Shown: piece by piece, positions 54,037 to 62,368 of the stretch | Layout of the letters: every line of letters begins with the position of its first letter | Position numbering within the stretch: the stretch's first letter is position 1 | DNA from: Clostridium nigeriense | Lineage (GTDB): Bacteria; Bacillota; Clostridia; Clostridiales; Clostridiaceae | Assembly (NCBI RefSeq): GCF_900086595.1 | Contig: NZ_LT575472.1 | Coordinates: 2,553,685-2,617,684, forward strand | Direction: 5' to 3' | DNA length: 64,000 nucleotides | The notes under the pieces: generated by a model | Seen by the model: only the letters and a program-made list of their open reading frames with translations | Told to the model about the DNA's origin: nothing | The model's database searches: none | Translations under genes and position numbers: made by a program

Positions 54037-54082
54037 TAGAGATAATAATTACTATATTCTATCATAGCAATTATTATCTCTA
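54037..54082 (-). terminator. Terminator of the 54108-54512 gene
   Basis: Fourteen-bp stem TAGAGATAATAATT with complement and an 18-base loop, then TCTTTTATTTTT on the minus strand. Confidence 0.7.
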
Positions 54083-54107
54083 TATTCTAAATGCATAATA
54101 TGAATCT

Positions 54108-54512
54108 TTAAATCGTTCCAATAGATAAAATAGTTATCAGTATTCCAATTAATAAAGTTAAATAATAAAAGTTATATATATCTTCCTTAGTGTATAATCT
54201 TATTTTATTAACTTTTCCCCTTGGATATATAACTTCTATTTCATCTCCCTTTTCTAATTTACATCTATCTCCCAATAAAGAAACGGCTACTCTTATCTTC
54301 TTGTTATTTTCTTCTATTTCTACAATTGGATAGATTTTAGCATTATATACAGTATTATATTCTAATCCAGGTGTTAGGTAGGTATATGCATCAAATCCTA
54401 TTACTTTAACTTTTTTGATAACAAATACTTTGTCAATAATAATATTCCTAATTAAAGTAAAAGCTGCAATAAAACTTAAGGTTACACCAATAATTGAAAA
54501 CAAAACTCCCAT
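54108..54512 (-). CDS. Small membrane protein of DUF3592-like layout
   Basis: 134 residues: membrane helix (~4-24), a beta-rich middle with YNTVYNAKIYPIVEIEENNKKIRVAVS and KLEKGDEIEVIYPRG, then a second helix (~112-132). This TM-beta-TM layout is that of DUF3592 proteins, but the assignment is by shape. Function unknown. ATG 54512 has GGGG upstream. Confidence 0.6.
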   Translation of the reverse strand: MGVLFSIIGVTLSFIAAFTLIRNIIIDKVFVIKKVKVIGFDAYTYLTPGLEYNTVYNAKIYPIVEIEENNKKIRVAVSLLGDRCKLEKGDEIEVIYPRGKVNKIRLYTKEDIYNFYYLTLLIGILITILSIGTI

Positions 54513-54733
54513 TTCAATCCCCTCAAATTAAATTTATTTCTTTCACTATATAATATGCTTCAAATTATCAAAAGATATATGATAGATTATCTTTCATAGT
54601 TTTATAATAATTTATTTGATTATCTGATATTATTTTTCATTATTTTTATTTTTTATAATAATTTGTTAGTTATTTAGGGGATTTTATGATTTTTTATAAA
54701 TTTATTTTTTATTTTTATTAGACATTTATTTGG

Positions 54734-54762
54734 TTTACTAACTTTTAACAATAGTCTATTAT
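54734..54762 (+). promoter_or_regulatory. Promoter of the 54793 gene
   Basis: TTTACT, 17-base spacer, TATTAT, 20 bases before AGGAGG. Confidence 0.55.
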
Positions 54763-54792
54763 TTAATTATAGCTATTATAGGAGGTCTTATT

Positions 54793-55113
54793 ATGAACTA
54801 TACAAAAGTTAAGTTTGAAATCTATCTTCCTTATAACCATGTTGATAAACTTATGGAATCTATAAACAAGACTGGAGCTTTAACTATTGGAAATTATGAT
54901 AATTGTATTTCCATAACTGAAGTTACAGGTTACTTTAGACCATTAAAAGGTTCAACTCCTTATCTAGGTAAGGAAAACAGTTTATCTATTGAGAAGGAAG
55001 CAAAAATGGAATTTCAATGTCATAAAGATTTAGCTTTAGAAGTAATCAATGTAATCAAAGCTATTCATCCATATGAAGAGCCAGTATACAACATAATCCC
55101 TATTATTAATTAA
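54793..55113 (+). CDS. Stand-alone Nif3-insert-domain (YqfO/PII-CutA-like) protein
   Basis: 106 residues. It matches the insert domain found inside Bacillus YqfO and other Nif3 proteins: a ferredoxin-like trimeric fold with TGALTIGNYDNCISITEVTGYF, then TPYLGK and the ending IHPYEEPVYNIIP. The flanking Nif3 catalytic halves are absent. Likely a small-molecule or metal-binding sensor; ligand unknown. It precedes the flavoprotein by 69 bases on the same strand and may be co-transcribed. Confidence 0.85.
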   Translation: MNYTKVKFEIYLPYNHVDKLMESINKTGALTIGNYDNCISITEVTGYFRPLKGSTPYLGKENSLSIEKEAKMEFQCHKDLALEVINVIKAIHPYEEPVYNIIPIIN

Positions 55114-55182
55114 ATATATAAGTACCACTTTTAAAATATTAGAATATTTTATTATAAATAGTAATATTCGAGGTATTTTATA

Positions 55183-56454
55183 ATGAAAGTTGTTGTTATA
55201 GGTGGAGGCTTTGCAGGATGCCAAGCTGCAATACAAGCAAGAAAGATGAAGGCTGAAGTTCATATCATTGAAAGAACGGATATGCTTCTTGGGGTAGGAA
55301 ACGTTGGAGGTATAATGAGGAATAATGGAAGATTTACTGCTGCTGAGGAATTGTCTTATCTTGGTGCTAATGAAATAATAGATATTATGGACAATTTAGC
55401 TCTTCATGAAAATATTGATTTTGCTGGGCATAAACATGCAAGTTTAACTGATATAGGCAAGGCTGAACCTAAAATTAGAAGATATATTTTGTCTTTAGGA
55501 ATTAACATACACTTTAAAAGTAGAGCAGTTAATGTAGTTTTAGATAATAATTCAATTCTTAAAATAAAGTTATCTGATGGCTCCTTTATAGATGGAGATG
55601 TTTTTATCGAAACTACAGGTTCTACTGGGCCTATGACAAACTGTAATAGGTATGGAAATGGTTGCTCTATGTGTGTGTTAAGATGTCCTACATTCGGTGG
55701 CAGGGAAAGTTTAAGCTCCAAAGCTGGTATACCAGATATTATTGGTGAAAGAGCAAATGGTACTCCAGGAGCAATGAGTGGCTCTTGTGAACTTCCACGA
55801 GAATCCTTATCTCCTCAATTATTAGAAGAGCTTACCTCTAAAGGAGTTGCTGTAATACCCATTCCTAGAGAAGATATTAATTTAGATAAGCTAGGGCAAA
55901 AAGTTTGTCAACAATATGCTTTAAAGGAATTTGCAGAAAATGTAATTTTACTTGATACTGGACATATTAAGCTTATGACTTCTTATTATCCTATTGAAAC
56001 TTTAAGAAAGCTCCCTGGTCTTGAAGATGCAAGATATATAGATCCTTTATCTGGAGGAACATCTAACTCTATAAGATATTTAGCTTCAAGTCCTAGAGAT
56101 AATACAATGAAAATTAAGGGGCTTAATAATATGTTTTGTGCAGGTGAGAAATCAGGTTTTTTTGTAGGTCATACTGAGGCTATGGCAACAGGGGCACTAG
56201 CAGGATATAATGCAGTAAAATACGTATTAGGTCAATCTCTTTTAGAACTACCTAGAGAACTTGCTATAGGAGATATTATAGCCTTTGCTAATGAAACTTT
56301 AAATATAGAGAGTGGTAAAAGTCTAAGGCATACTTTCTCTGGTGGAGATTACTTTGAAAGAATGAAAAAATTAAATTTATATACAACCGATAAAATTAAA
56401 ATTAAAAGTAGAGTTGAATCTTTATCTCTAATTGGAGTATTCAATAAAGATTAA
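55183..56454 (+). CDS. GidA/TrmFO-like FAD-dependent oxidoreductase with Cys cluster
   Basis: 423 residues. N-terminal FAD Rossmann motif VVIGGGFAGCQAA; the overall pattern (LLGVGNVGGIMRNNGR, C-terminal AGEKSGFFVGHTEAMATGALAGYNAVK) resembles GidA/TrmFO relatives. Cys154, Cys161, Cys164 and Cys168 form C-x6-C-x2-C-x3-CP, which looks like an Fe-S binding site inserted between the FAD-binding halves. It is not a standard TrmFO and its substrate is unknown. Ends at a strong bidirectional terminator. Confidence 0.8.
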   Translation: MKVVVIGGGFAGCQAAIQARKMKAEVHIIERTDMLLGVGNVGGIMRNNGRFTAAEELSYLGANEIIDIMDNLALHENIDFAGHKHASLTDIGKAEPKIRRYILSLGINIHFKSRAVNVVLDNNSILKIKLSDGSFIDGDVFIETTGSTGPMTNCNRYGNGCSMCVLRCPTFGGRESLSSKAGIPDIIGERANGTPGAMSGSCELPRESLSPQLLEELTSKGVAVIPIPREDINLDKLGQKVCQQYALKEFAENVILLDTGHIKLMTSYYPIETLRKLPGLEDARYIDPLSGGTSNSIRYLASSPRDNTMKIKGLNNMFCAGEKSGFFVGHTEAMATGALAGYNAVKYVLGQSLLELPRELAIGDIIAFANETLNIESGKSLRHTFSGGDYFERMKKLNLYTTDKIKIKSRVESLSLIGVFNKD

Positions 56455-56479
56455 AATTAAAGAGTTGTAAGTCAAAAAT

Positions 56480-56513
56480 AAAAGTCAAAACTCTCTACAG
56501 AGTTTTGACTTTT
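56480..56513. terminator. Bidirectional terminator between the flavoprotein and rnf operon
   Basis: Perfect 15-bp stem AAAAGTCAAAACTCT with complement around CTAC, with T runs on both sides. Confidence 0.88.
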
Positions 56514-56526
56514 ATAAATTATATTA

Positions 56527-57321
56527 TTAATTATTAATTAATTTTATTGCTCCAGTTGGACACTTTTTAGTACATATTTGACAGTTTACACACTTGTCAT
56601 AATCTACTTTCGCTAAATTATTTACTACATGCACTGCATCTTTAGGACAATTTCTTTCACATAACTTACATCCTATACATGCAACAGAACAATTTTCTTT
56701 AACGTGTCTTCCTATTTCAATATTGTTACATTCAACTCTTACCTTCTTTGAAACAGGAACTGATTCAATTAATCCCTTAGGACAGATATTTATACAAGCT
56801 CCACAATTTGTACATTTATCCATATTAACTTTTGCTATGCCATTTACAATTTCTAAAGCGCCAAATTCACAAACATTCACACAGCTACCAAGACCTAAAC
56901 ATCCATATGAACACGCTTTAGATCCACCATCTATCATAAGAGAAGCTGTTAAACAATCATTAACTCCTTCTAAGTCATATCTAGTTTTCGCTGAATCGCA
57001 ATTACCATTACATTTTACAAAAGCAGTCATTTTTTCAGTTGAATCTACCTTTATTCCTAAAACTGCCCCTATATCTTCCGCTGTTTTAGCACCACCAACA
57101 GAACATAGATTAGGCTTTGCACCTTCCATTACAACTGCTTCTGCGTAAGCATCGCAACCTGCAAAACCACATCCACCACAATTCGCACCTGGTAAACACT
57201 CTCTTAACTTAGGTATTTTAGGATCAACCTTTACTTCAAAAGCCTTTGACGCAAAACCTAATAGTACTCCAAAAACTAATCCTAGAACTCCTAAGCTTAA
57301 AGTTGCATATAAAATATTCAT
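56527..57321 (-). CDS. rnfB: Rnf complex subunit RnfB
   Basis: 264 residues. N-terminal membrane helix, then the 4Fe-4S domain CLPGANCGGCGFAGCDAYA, and three ferredoxin-type clusters (CTNCGACINICPKG, CIGCKLCERNCPKD, CVNCQICTKKCPTG) plus extra cysteines mid-chain. Takes electrons from ferredoxin. Last gene of rnfCDGEAB. Confidence 0.95.
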   Translation of the reverse strand: MNILYATLSLGVLGLVFGVLLGFASKAFEVKVDPKIPKLRECLPGANCGGCGFAGCDAYAEAVVMEGAKPNLCSVGGAKTAEDIGAVLGIKVDSTEKMTAFVKCNGNCDSAKTRYDLEGVNDCLTASLMIDGGSKACSYGCLGLGSCVNVCEFGALEIVNGIAKVNMDKCTNCGACINICPKGLIESVPVSKKVRVECNNIEIGRHVKENCSVACIGCKLCERNCPKDAVHVVNNLAKVDYDKCVNCQICTKKCPTGAIKLINN

Positions 57322-57333
57322 ACTAACCCTCCC

Positions 57334-57912
57334 CTAGTGAATTAATCCTTGGAATCCTAAAAAGGCAATTGACATTAAAGCTGCTGTAAATAATGTAATT
57401 GGCAACCCTCTTAGAACAACCGGTATATTTTCATTGTTATCTATTCTTTCTCTAATAAAAGATAATAATACTATAGATAACATATAGCCTGATGCAGCAC
57501 CTAAACCATTAACTATTGATTCTATAAAATTATATCCTTCTTGAATGTTTAATGTAGCCATACCTAAAACAGCACAATTTGTAGTTATAAGAGGTAAATA
57601 TATACCTAAAGCTTTATGTAGAGCTGGAGATAATTTTTTCATTGCCATCTCAACAAATTGAACTAATGCTGCTATAACTAATACATTAGCTATTGTTTTT
57701 AGATATTCAAGCTCAAATCTAACCAATATTTGTGTATAAACAAGCCATGACATTATTGAAGCTAAAGTCATAACAAATGTAACAGCTAGACCCATACCTA
57801 TAGCTGCATCTTTTTTCTTAGAAACTCCAAGGAATGAACAAATCCCTAGGAATTTTGAAAGTACAAAGTTATTTACAAGCATTGCTGCTATAAAGATCAT
57901 AAATAATTCCAT
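57334..57912 (-). CDS. rnfA: Rnf complex subunit RnfA
   Basis: 192 residues from ATG 57912 (GAGGGG about 10 bases upstream; the frame extends to GTG 57921). Six membrane helices. Cys25 in FLGICSFLG and the Cys in TTNCAVLG are the ligands that share an intramembrane [2Fe-2S] cluster with RnfE. Confidence 0.94.
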   Translation of the reverse strand: MELFMIFIAAMLVNNFVLSKFLGICSFLGVSKKKDAAIGMGLAVTFVMTLASIMSWLVYTQILVRFELEYLKTIANVLVIAALVQFVEMAMKKLSPALHKALGIYLPLITTNCAVLGMATLNIQEGYNFIESIVNGLGAASGYMLSIVLLSFIRERIDNNENIPVVLRGLPITLFTAALMSIAFLGFQGLIH

Positions 57913-57926
57913 AAGTTCCACCCCTC

Positions 57927-58640
57927 TTAGTTTTTCTTAGATTCTTTTATTTCAATTCCTGAATTAGTACCACAAGATCCAGTTCCACATCCAGAGCAAC
58001 TTCCGCAACTATGTTCTAAAGTCTTAACTGCTTCACCTGTTTTTTCTGCTTTTCTCATATTATAAGCATTTAAAGCAACCATTAGCCCACCTAATGTAAA
58101 GAAAGCTCCTGGTGCTAATATCATAATAGAGGCTGGTTTAATAGTTTCAGGAATTATTTGAATTCCTAATATTTGACCTGCACCTAATATTTCTCTAAAA
58201 GTCCCTATTAAAAATAGTGCTATAGTAAAACCAAGTCCCATTCCAATAGCATCAAATATAGAAGGTAAAATAGGATTCTTTGAAGCATAAGCTTCTGCTC
58301 TACCTAATATTATACAGTTAACAACTATTAAAGGAATAAATATTCCAAGTGAAGAATAAAGGCTTGGAACATATCCTTGCATTAACATATCTACAATAGT
58401 AACAAAAGATGCAATAACTACAATATAAGCTGGAATTCTAATTTTGTCTGGAACTAATTTTCTTATTGCTGAAATTATCATATTTGAAAATATTAAAACT
58501 ACAGTAGAAGCTAGTCCCATTCCTAAGGCATTTTTAGCATTTGTTGTAACTGCAAGAGTTGGACACATAGCTAAAACTTGTACAAAAATTGGATTTTCAG
58601 TAACTATTCCATTTTTTAATCTTTCAATTAACTTATTCAT
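57927..58640 (-). CDS. rnfE: Rnf complex subunit RnfE with a Cys-rich C-terminal tail
   Basis: 237 residues, roughly 30 longer than typical RnfE. Six membrane helices; Cys26 (LAMCPTLAVT) and Cys109 (VVNCIILG) form the [2Fe-2S] half-site with RnfA. After the last helix comes a tail with His210, Cys212, Cys215, Cys218 and Cys223 in a Gly/Ser context, which could bind metal or an extra cluster. Confidence 0.93.
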   Translation of the reverse strand: MNKLIERLKNGIVTENPIFVQVLAMCPTLAVTTNAKNALGMGLASTVVLIFSNMIISAIRKLVPDKIRIPAYIVVIASFVTIVDMLMQGYVPSLYSSLGIFIPLIVVNCIILGRAEAYASKNPILPSIFDAIGMGLGFTIALFLIGTFREILGAGQILGIQIIPETIKPASIMILAPGAFFTLGGLMVALNAYNMRKAEKTGEAVKTLEHSCGSCSGCGTGSCGTNSGIEIKESKKN

Positions 58641-58661
58641 TGCTTTCCTCCTAATTTTTTA

Positions 58662-59276
58662 TTAATTTGAACTAGCCCCTGTATCTGCATCAGTATCTTC
58701 CTTTGGTTCAACTGACTCACCTTTTATTTTTTCTAAATAAAAGGTAATAGCTTCATTTACTGCATTTACAGATGCTTTACTTGAAGTTGTAGCTCCTGAT
58801 ATAGCTTCCACTTCAGTATCCTTATTAGGAGTTACTTTAACTACTTCTAAATAACCAGTTGCTGGCTTATTTTTAAATCTTGAAGTAAATTTTTCTTCAG
58901 AAATCTTTGCTCCAAGTCCTGGTGTTTCACTATGAGCTAAAACTTTAACTCCTGAAACTGTGTCTTCATTTGAAATACCAACAACAAAATCTATTGCTCC
59001 ATGGAAACCCTTACTAGTTACCTTTAAAACATAACCAATAACATCACTTCCATTTACTGCTTCGTATATTTCCTTTATATTTCCTTCAGAATCTAACTCA
59101 ATACTTGAATCTTGAATTTTTTCTGCTTCTGGCATTATATAATTTAAATCTTCTTTACTTATTTTAGAGTTTTCTATAATTGCTTCTCTAGTTAAGTCAT
59201 TTGCAAAACCTAATAATAGTCCTGCTATCATAGTTATTATTAGAAGGATTCCTCCTAGCTTAAAATTTTCTTTCAT
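58662..59276 (-). CDS. rnfG: Rnf complex subunit RnfG (covalent FMN)
   Basis: 204 residues from ATG 59276, which has AAGGAGG 9 bases upstream and lies 4 bases after the rnfD stop; a longer frame runs back into rnfD. One N-terminal membrane helix and an FMN_bind domain; the FMN threonine is Thr163 in AISGATTSS. Acidic C-terminal tail. Faces outside the membrane in the electron path from RnfB/A/E to RnfD. Confidence 0.94.
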   Translation of the reverse strand: MKENFKLGGILLIITMIAGLLLGFANDLTREAIIENSKISKEDLNYIMPEAEKIQDSSIELDSEGNIKEIYEAVNGSDVIGYVLKVTSKGFHGAIDFVVGISNEDTVSGVKVLAHSETPGLGAKISEEKFTSRFKNKPATGYLEVVKVTPNKDTEVEAISGATTSSKASVNAVNEAITFYLEKIKGESVEPKEDTDADTGASSN

Positions 59277-59280
59277 ATTC

Positions 59281-60171
59281 TTAAGCCTCCTTCTTAACCT
59301 TATATTTTTTAGTTGCAAGATAATCTATAAGAGGAGTACATAAATTCATAATTATTATTGCATAATAAGGTCCTTCTGGGTTAAATCCCTTAACTGCAAT
59401 AACTGAAGCACAAACCCCTGCTATAATTCCAAATATGTATTGTCCAATTCTTGTCATTGGAGTTGTACCATAATCTGTAGTCATAAATATAGCTGCCACA
59501 AAAAAAGTTCCTGGTAATAATAAATCCTTGTCAAATATATTATACATAAACATTGCAGATAATATAAATGCTACTGGACCTCTTAAACTAATTCTTCCTC
59601 TAAGAGCTAAATAAAGCCCACCTATACATAAAGCTAAAATTGAAGTTTCACCAATACTTCCTGAAGGCTGTCCTATAATTTTATCTATTAAAGGAACTAC
59701 TACTTCAGCAGCTGCTGATGCAGAAGAAGTTGCATCTGTAGCTGGTTTTGCCATAACTCCAGCCCAAGAAGCAATTAGAAAAGCTTTAGTTGCTGCTGCT
59801 GGATTCATAAAGTTTTGTCCAAGACCACCAAAAAATTGTTTTACAACTATTGTTGCAAAAATAGAACCAATAATAGGTATCCATAAAGGCACGTATGTTG
59901 GCATTATTAGAGCTAATATAAGACCTAAAACTATTGGACTTAAATCTGTTAAAAATGATGTTTTCTTTACAAATTTATTCCATAGACCTTCTGCTATTAT
60001 ACTTGTTAAAACTGTGGTCATAACTATTATAGCGGCATCCATTTTATAAAAATAAATACCTGCAAAAATAGCTGGAATTAATGCTATAATAAAATCTATC
60101 ATTATCTTATTAATACCAAATCCCCTTTTTATATAAGGCCCTGGTGATATTTTAAGATTTCTACTTTCCAC
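59281..60171 (-). CDS. rnfD: Rnf complex subunit RnfD
   Basis: 296 residues from GTG 60171 (AGGAG 8 bases upstream). Nine or ten membrane helices with LTDLSPIVLGLILALIMP, GGLGQNFMNPAA and GSIGETSILALCIGG. The usual flavinylation motif of RnfD ([S/T]xATPL) appears here as TDATSSAS, followed by an Ala-rich run, so the Thr is kept but the neighbours differ. Forms the cation-translocating core with RnfA/E/G. Confidence 0.93.
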   Translation of the reverse strand: MESRNLKISPGPYIKRGFGINKIMIDFIIALIPAIFAGIYFYKMDAAIIVMTTVLTSIIAEGLWNKFVKKTSFLTDLSPIVLGLILALIMPTYVPLWIPIIGSIFATIVVKQFFGGLGQNFMNPAAATKAFLIASWAGVMAKPATDATSSASAAAEVVVPLIDKIIGQPSGSIGETSILALCIGGLYLALRGRISLRGPVAFILSAMFMYNIFDKDLLLPGTFFVAAIFMTTDYGTTPMTRIGQYIFGIIAGVCASVIAVKGFNPEGPYYAIIIMNLCTPLIDYLATKKYKVKKEA

Positions 60172-60201
60172 TTTTTTCACTCCTATTCAGATTTTTATTA
60201 A

Positions 60202-61134
60202 TTAGTTGAATTTCTTGGCAGTTTTTATAGTTTGAGCAATTTCTAAATTAGCTGGACAAACAAAGCTACATAATCCACAATCAATACACTTATTACCACC
60301 AAATTTTATAAATTCTTCTTTTTCTTTTCTTTTATAAAGATCCATTAATTTTATTGGATTTAATCCTTCTGGGCATACTCTTAAGCATTTTGAGCAGTTA
60401 ATGCAGCTATAGCTTTTATTAGAAGGTACATCCTTATCAGTTAAATATAATATTCCTCTTGATTCACTTTTAATAACTGAGTTCAAGTCATATACTGGTG
60501 TACCATTTAAGCTTCCACCATCAATAACTTTAATTAGAATGTCTTCTTTTCCATCTAAGGCTTCAAATACATTTTTATAAGTTGTATTTTTATTTATAGA
60601 AATTACTTTATTTCCATTAACAGCACTTCCATAAACAGTAATAAAACTTTCTATATCTTTTCCTAATAGAGCCTGTCCTAGTTTTATTACATCTAAAATA
60701 TCATAAATTACAACATCATCATTATCTTCATAAGCTTTAGAAATAAGCTTCTTTTCATATAAATCTGTCATTGGAGAAACTCTTAATACATCTCCATAAG
60801 CTTTTAAATCTTCAGATATAACCTTATCCTTTTTGCTAACAACAAATTTAACTTCATTTAAAGATTTAATCTTTTCTAGTCCCTTCTCTAGTTCTTCTTT
60901 TCTTTCTTTTACTATAACTCCATATCCATTTAGATTAGGTTGAAAGCTAAAAGCTTTAATTAATGCTTTTTTACCTTTATTCTTTTCAAAAGGTAAGCTT
61001 AAGCTTTCGTCAATTTCTTTAGCTGATAATTCCTCTGAATTATCTTCTTTAGCCAAAGTTTTAAATATTTTAGCATCATTTAATGTAAATAGCTTATTAG
61101 TGACATTTACATTGCTAAAAAGATTACTTAACAC
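60202..61134 (-). CDS. rnfC: Short RnfC lacking the usual NADH/FMN-binding region
   Basis: 310 residues against about 430-450 in most clostridia. The GTG 61134 start has a perfect AGGAGG 8 bases upstream, so the shortness is real. The C-terminal half aligns with RnfC, with two [4Fe-4S] motifs CINCSKCLRVCP (Cys244/247/250/254) and CIDCGLCSFVCP (Cys283/286/289/293). The N-terminal barrel-sandwich domain and the Gly-rich segment that binds FMN/NADH (GGAAFP-type, then GAECEP) are missing; only FSFQPNLNGYG stands where they would be. How it would take or give electrons to NAD is unclear. First gene of the operon. Confidence 0.88.
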   Translation of the reverse strand: MLSNLFSNVNVTNKLFTLNDAKIFKTLAKEDNSEELSAKEIDESLSLPFEKNKGKKALIKAFSFQPNLNGYGVIVKERKEELEKGLEKIKSLNEVKFVVSKKDKVISEDLKAYGDVLRVSPMTDLYEKKLISKAYEDNDDVVIYDILDVIKLGQALLGKDIESFITVYGSAVNGNKVISINKNTTYKNVFEALDGKEDILIKVIDGGSLNGTPVYDLNSVIKSESRGILYLTDKDVPSNKSYSCINCSKCLRVCPEGLNPIKLMDLYKRKEKEEFIKFGGNKCIDCGLCSFVCPANLEIAQTIKTAKKFN

Positions 61135-61201
61135 TATAAAAACCTCCTATTATAGGGACTGAAACAAATATATACAAATTAGAAATAATTCCTTTTTTCA
61201 T
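61124..61201 (-). CDS. Possible small ORF overlapping the rnfC start
   Basis: Twenty-five codons, MKKGIISNLYIFVSVPIIGG then FYSVK, ending four codons inside rnfC in another frame. Hydrophobic with a basic N-terminus, like a tiny membrane peptide. AAGGG lies 9 bases upstream. Its stop overlaps the rnfC start, so coupling or leader-type control is possible. Too short for codon statistics; may be chance. Confidence 0.35.
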   Translation of the reverse strand: MKKGIISNLYIFVSVPIIGGFYSVK

Positions 61202-61244
61202 TGTACTCATCCCTTATTTAGTTTATAATTTGACGAACATTTTC

Positions 61245-61273
61245 ATATTACCATAATTACAGACCTCCCACAA
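61245..61273 (-). promoter_or_regulatory. Possible promoter of the rnf operon
   Basis: TTGTGG, 17-base spacer with TGG extension, TAATAT on the minus strand. Weak -35. I see no good Rex box here. Confidence 0.4.
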
Positions 61274-61416
61274 CTTTTGAAATTTTTTTAACGATAAAAT
61301 TAATAAAATGTTCAAATATTTTGTATAAATTTTTATTAATTCTATATTTTTTACCTATATTTTCTATATTTCTCTTTAATATTTATTAGTATTAGTTATT
61401 TTTTTAACATTAAAAA

Positions 61417-61444
61417 GGAGTAAGCCATTATTAAAGCTTACTCC
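61417..61444 (-). terminator. Terminator containing the stop codon of the TPR gene
   Basis: GGAGTAAGC/GCTTACTCC stem; the TAA stop of the TPR gene lies in the 10-base loop. Five T residues follow. Confidence 0.85.
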
Positions 61445-62357
61445 CAAATAATTCATCATATTCTTTTAATTTTCTTATTTTATCTAACTCCCTATCTTTT
61501 TTCATATAATCTAAAAAGATTTCATTCATCTCAATACTTTTTTCTAAATCTTTTAAAGACAACTCTAAGTTATTTACGTTAGCATAAAAACAACTTCTAT
61601 TATAATATAAAAAACTAGCATCATTATTATTTTCAATTCCCTCAGATATAACATCAATAGCCTTATTATAGTCATCATTTTCTCTATAAATAACAGCTAA
61701 GTTTAAATAACTATATGGGTAATTAGGATTGCTTTCTATAGATTTTTTATAATAGTGTATTGCTTCTTTCTCCTTATTTAAATTCTTCATTAACACTCCC
61801 ATGTTAAATAAAATTCTAAAATTATTACTACTAATTTCAAGAGCCTTTTTCATATAAAACAAAGCTTTATTATAATCCTTCATTTCTTCATAAATACATC
61901 CTAAATTTGCATTAGCCCAAAGATCATTTGGAACTAACTTTAAAGTTTTATTATAGTACTTTATAGCATTTTCAATGTCATTTAACTCATCATATGCATT
62001 AGCTAAGTAAAAATATGCTCTATCGTACTTTTCATCAATAGCTATAGCTTTCTTATAATACTCTATTGCATCTTCATAAAAACAATCCTCATCATATAAA
62101 ACACCTAATCCATAATAAGCTCTAGCATCATTACTTTCAATTTTTATAACTTCTTTATACTTTTCTTCAGCTAAATCCTTGTAGCCAAGCTTATCATATA
62201 AGAGAGCAATATCTAATATTAACTCAATATCATTTTTCCCTTCTTCAAGCTTATATGCTTTTTTATAAAATTTTAAAGCTTTTGCATATTCTTTTTCCGA
62301 AATAAATTTTCTTGCTATATTTAAATAATTTTCAAAAATATATCTTTTATCTACCAT
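61431..62357 (-). CDS. Tetratricopeptide-repeat protein
   Basis: 308 residues, no signal peptide. About seven TPR units of 34 residues, with the W/L-G-Y-A-F-A-P pattern visible, for example ARAYYGLGVLYDEDCFYEDAIEYYKKAIAID-type units repeated from ~25 to 270. A protein-interaction scaffold in the cytoplasm; partner unknown. Follows the small membrane protein gene by 11 bases, so the two probably form an operon. Confidence 0.88.
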   Translation of the reverse strand: MVDKRYIFENYLNIARKFISEKEYAKALKFYKKAYKLEEGKNDIELILDIALLYDKLGYKDLAEEKYKEVIKIESNDARAYYGLGVLYDEDCFYEDAIEYYKKAIAIDEKYDRAYFYLANAYDELNDIENAIKYYNKTLKLVPNDLWANANLGCIYEEMKDYNKALFYMKKALEISSNNFRILFNMGVLMKNLNKEKEAIHYYKKSIESNPNYPYSYLNLAVIYRENDDYNKAIDVISEGIENNNDASFLYYNRSCFYANVNNLELSLKDLEKSIEMNEIFLDYMKKDRELDKIRKLKEYDELFGSKL

Positions 62358-62368
62358 CTTTACCTCAT

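Noticed and set aside
61255-61330. Rex box in the rnf promoter
   Set aside because: The best candidate has too many mismatches to the TTGTTAA-N4-TTAACAA pattern.
61135-61430. Missing N-terminal part of rnfC hidden upstream by a frameshift
   Set aside because: The GTG start has a perfect ribosome site and the upstream DNA codes for no recognisable RnfC fragment in any frame.
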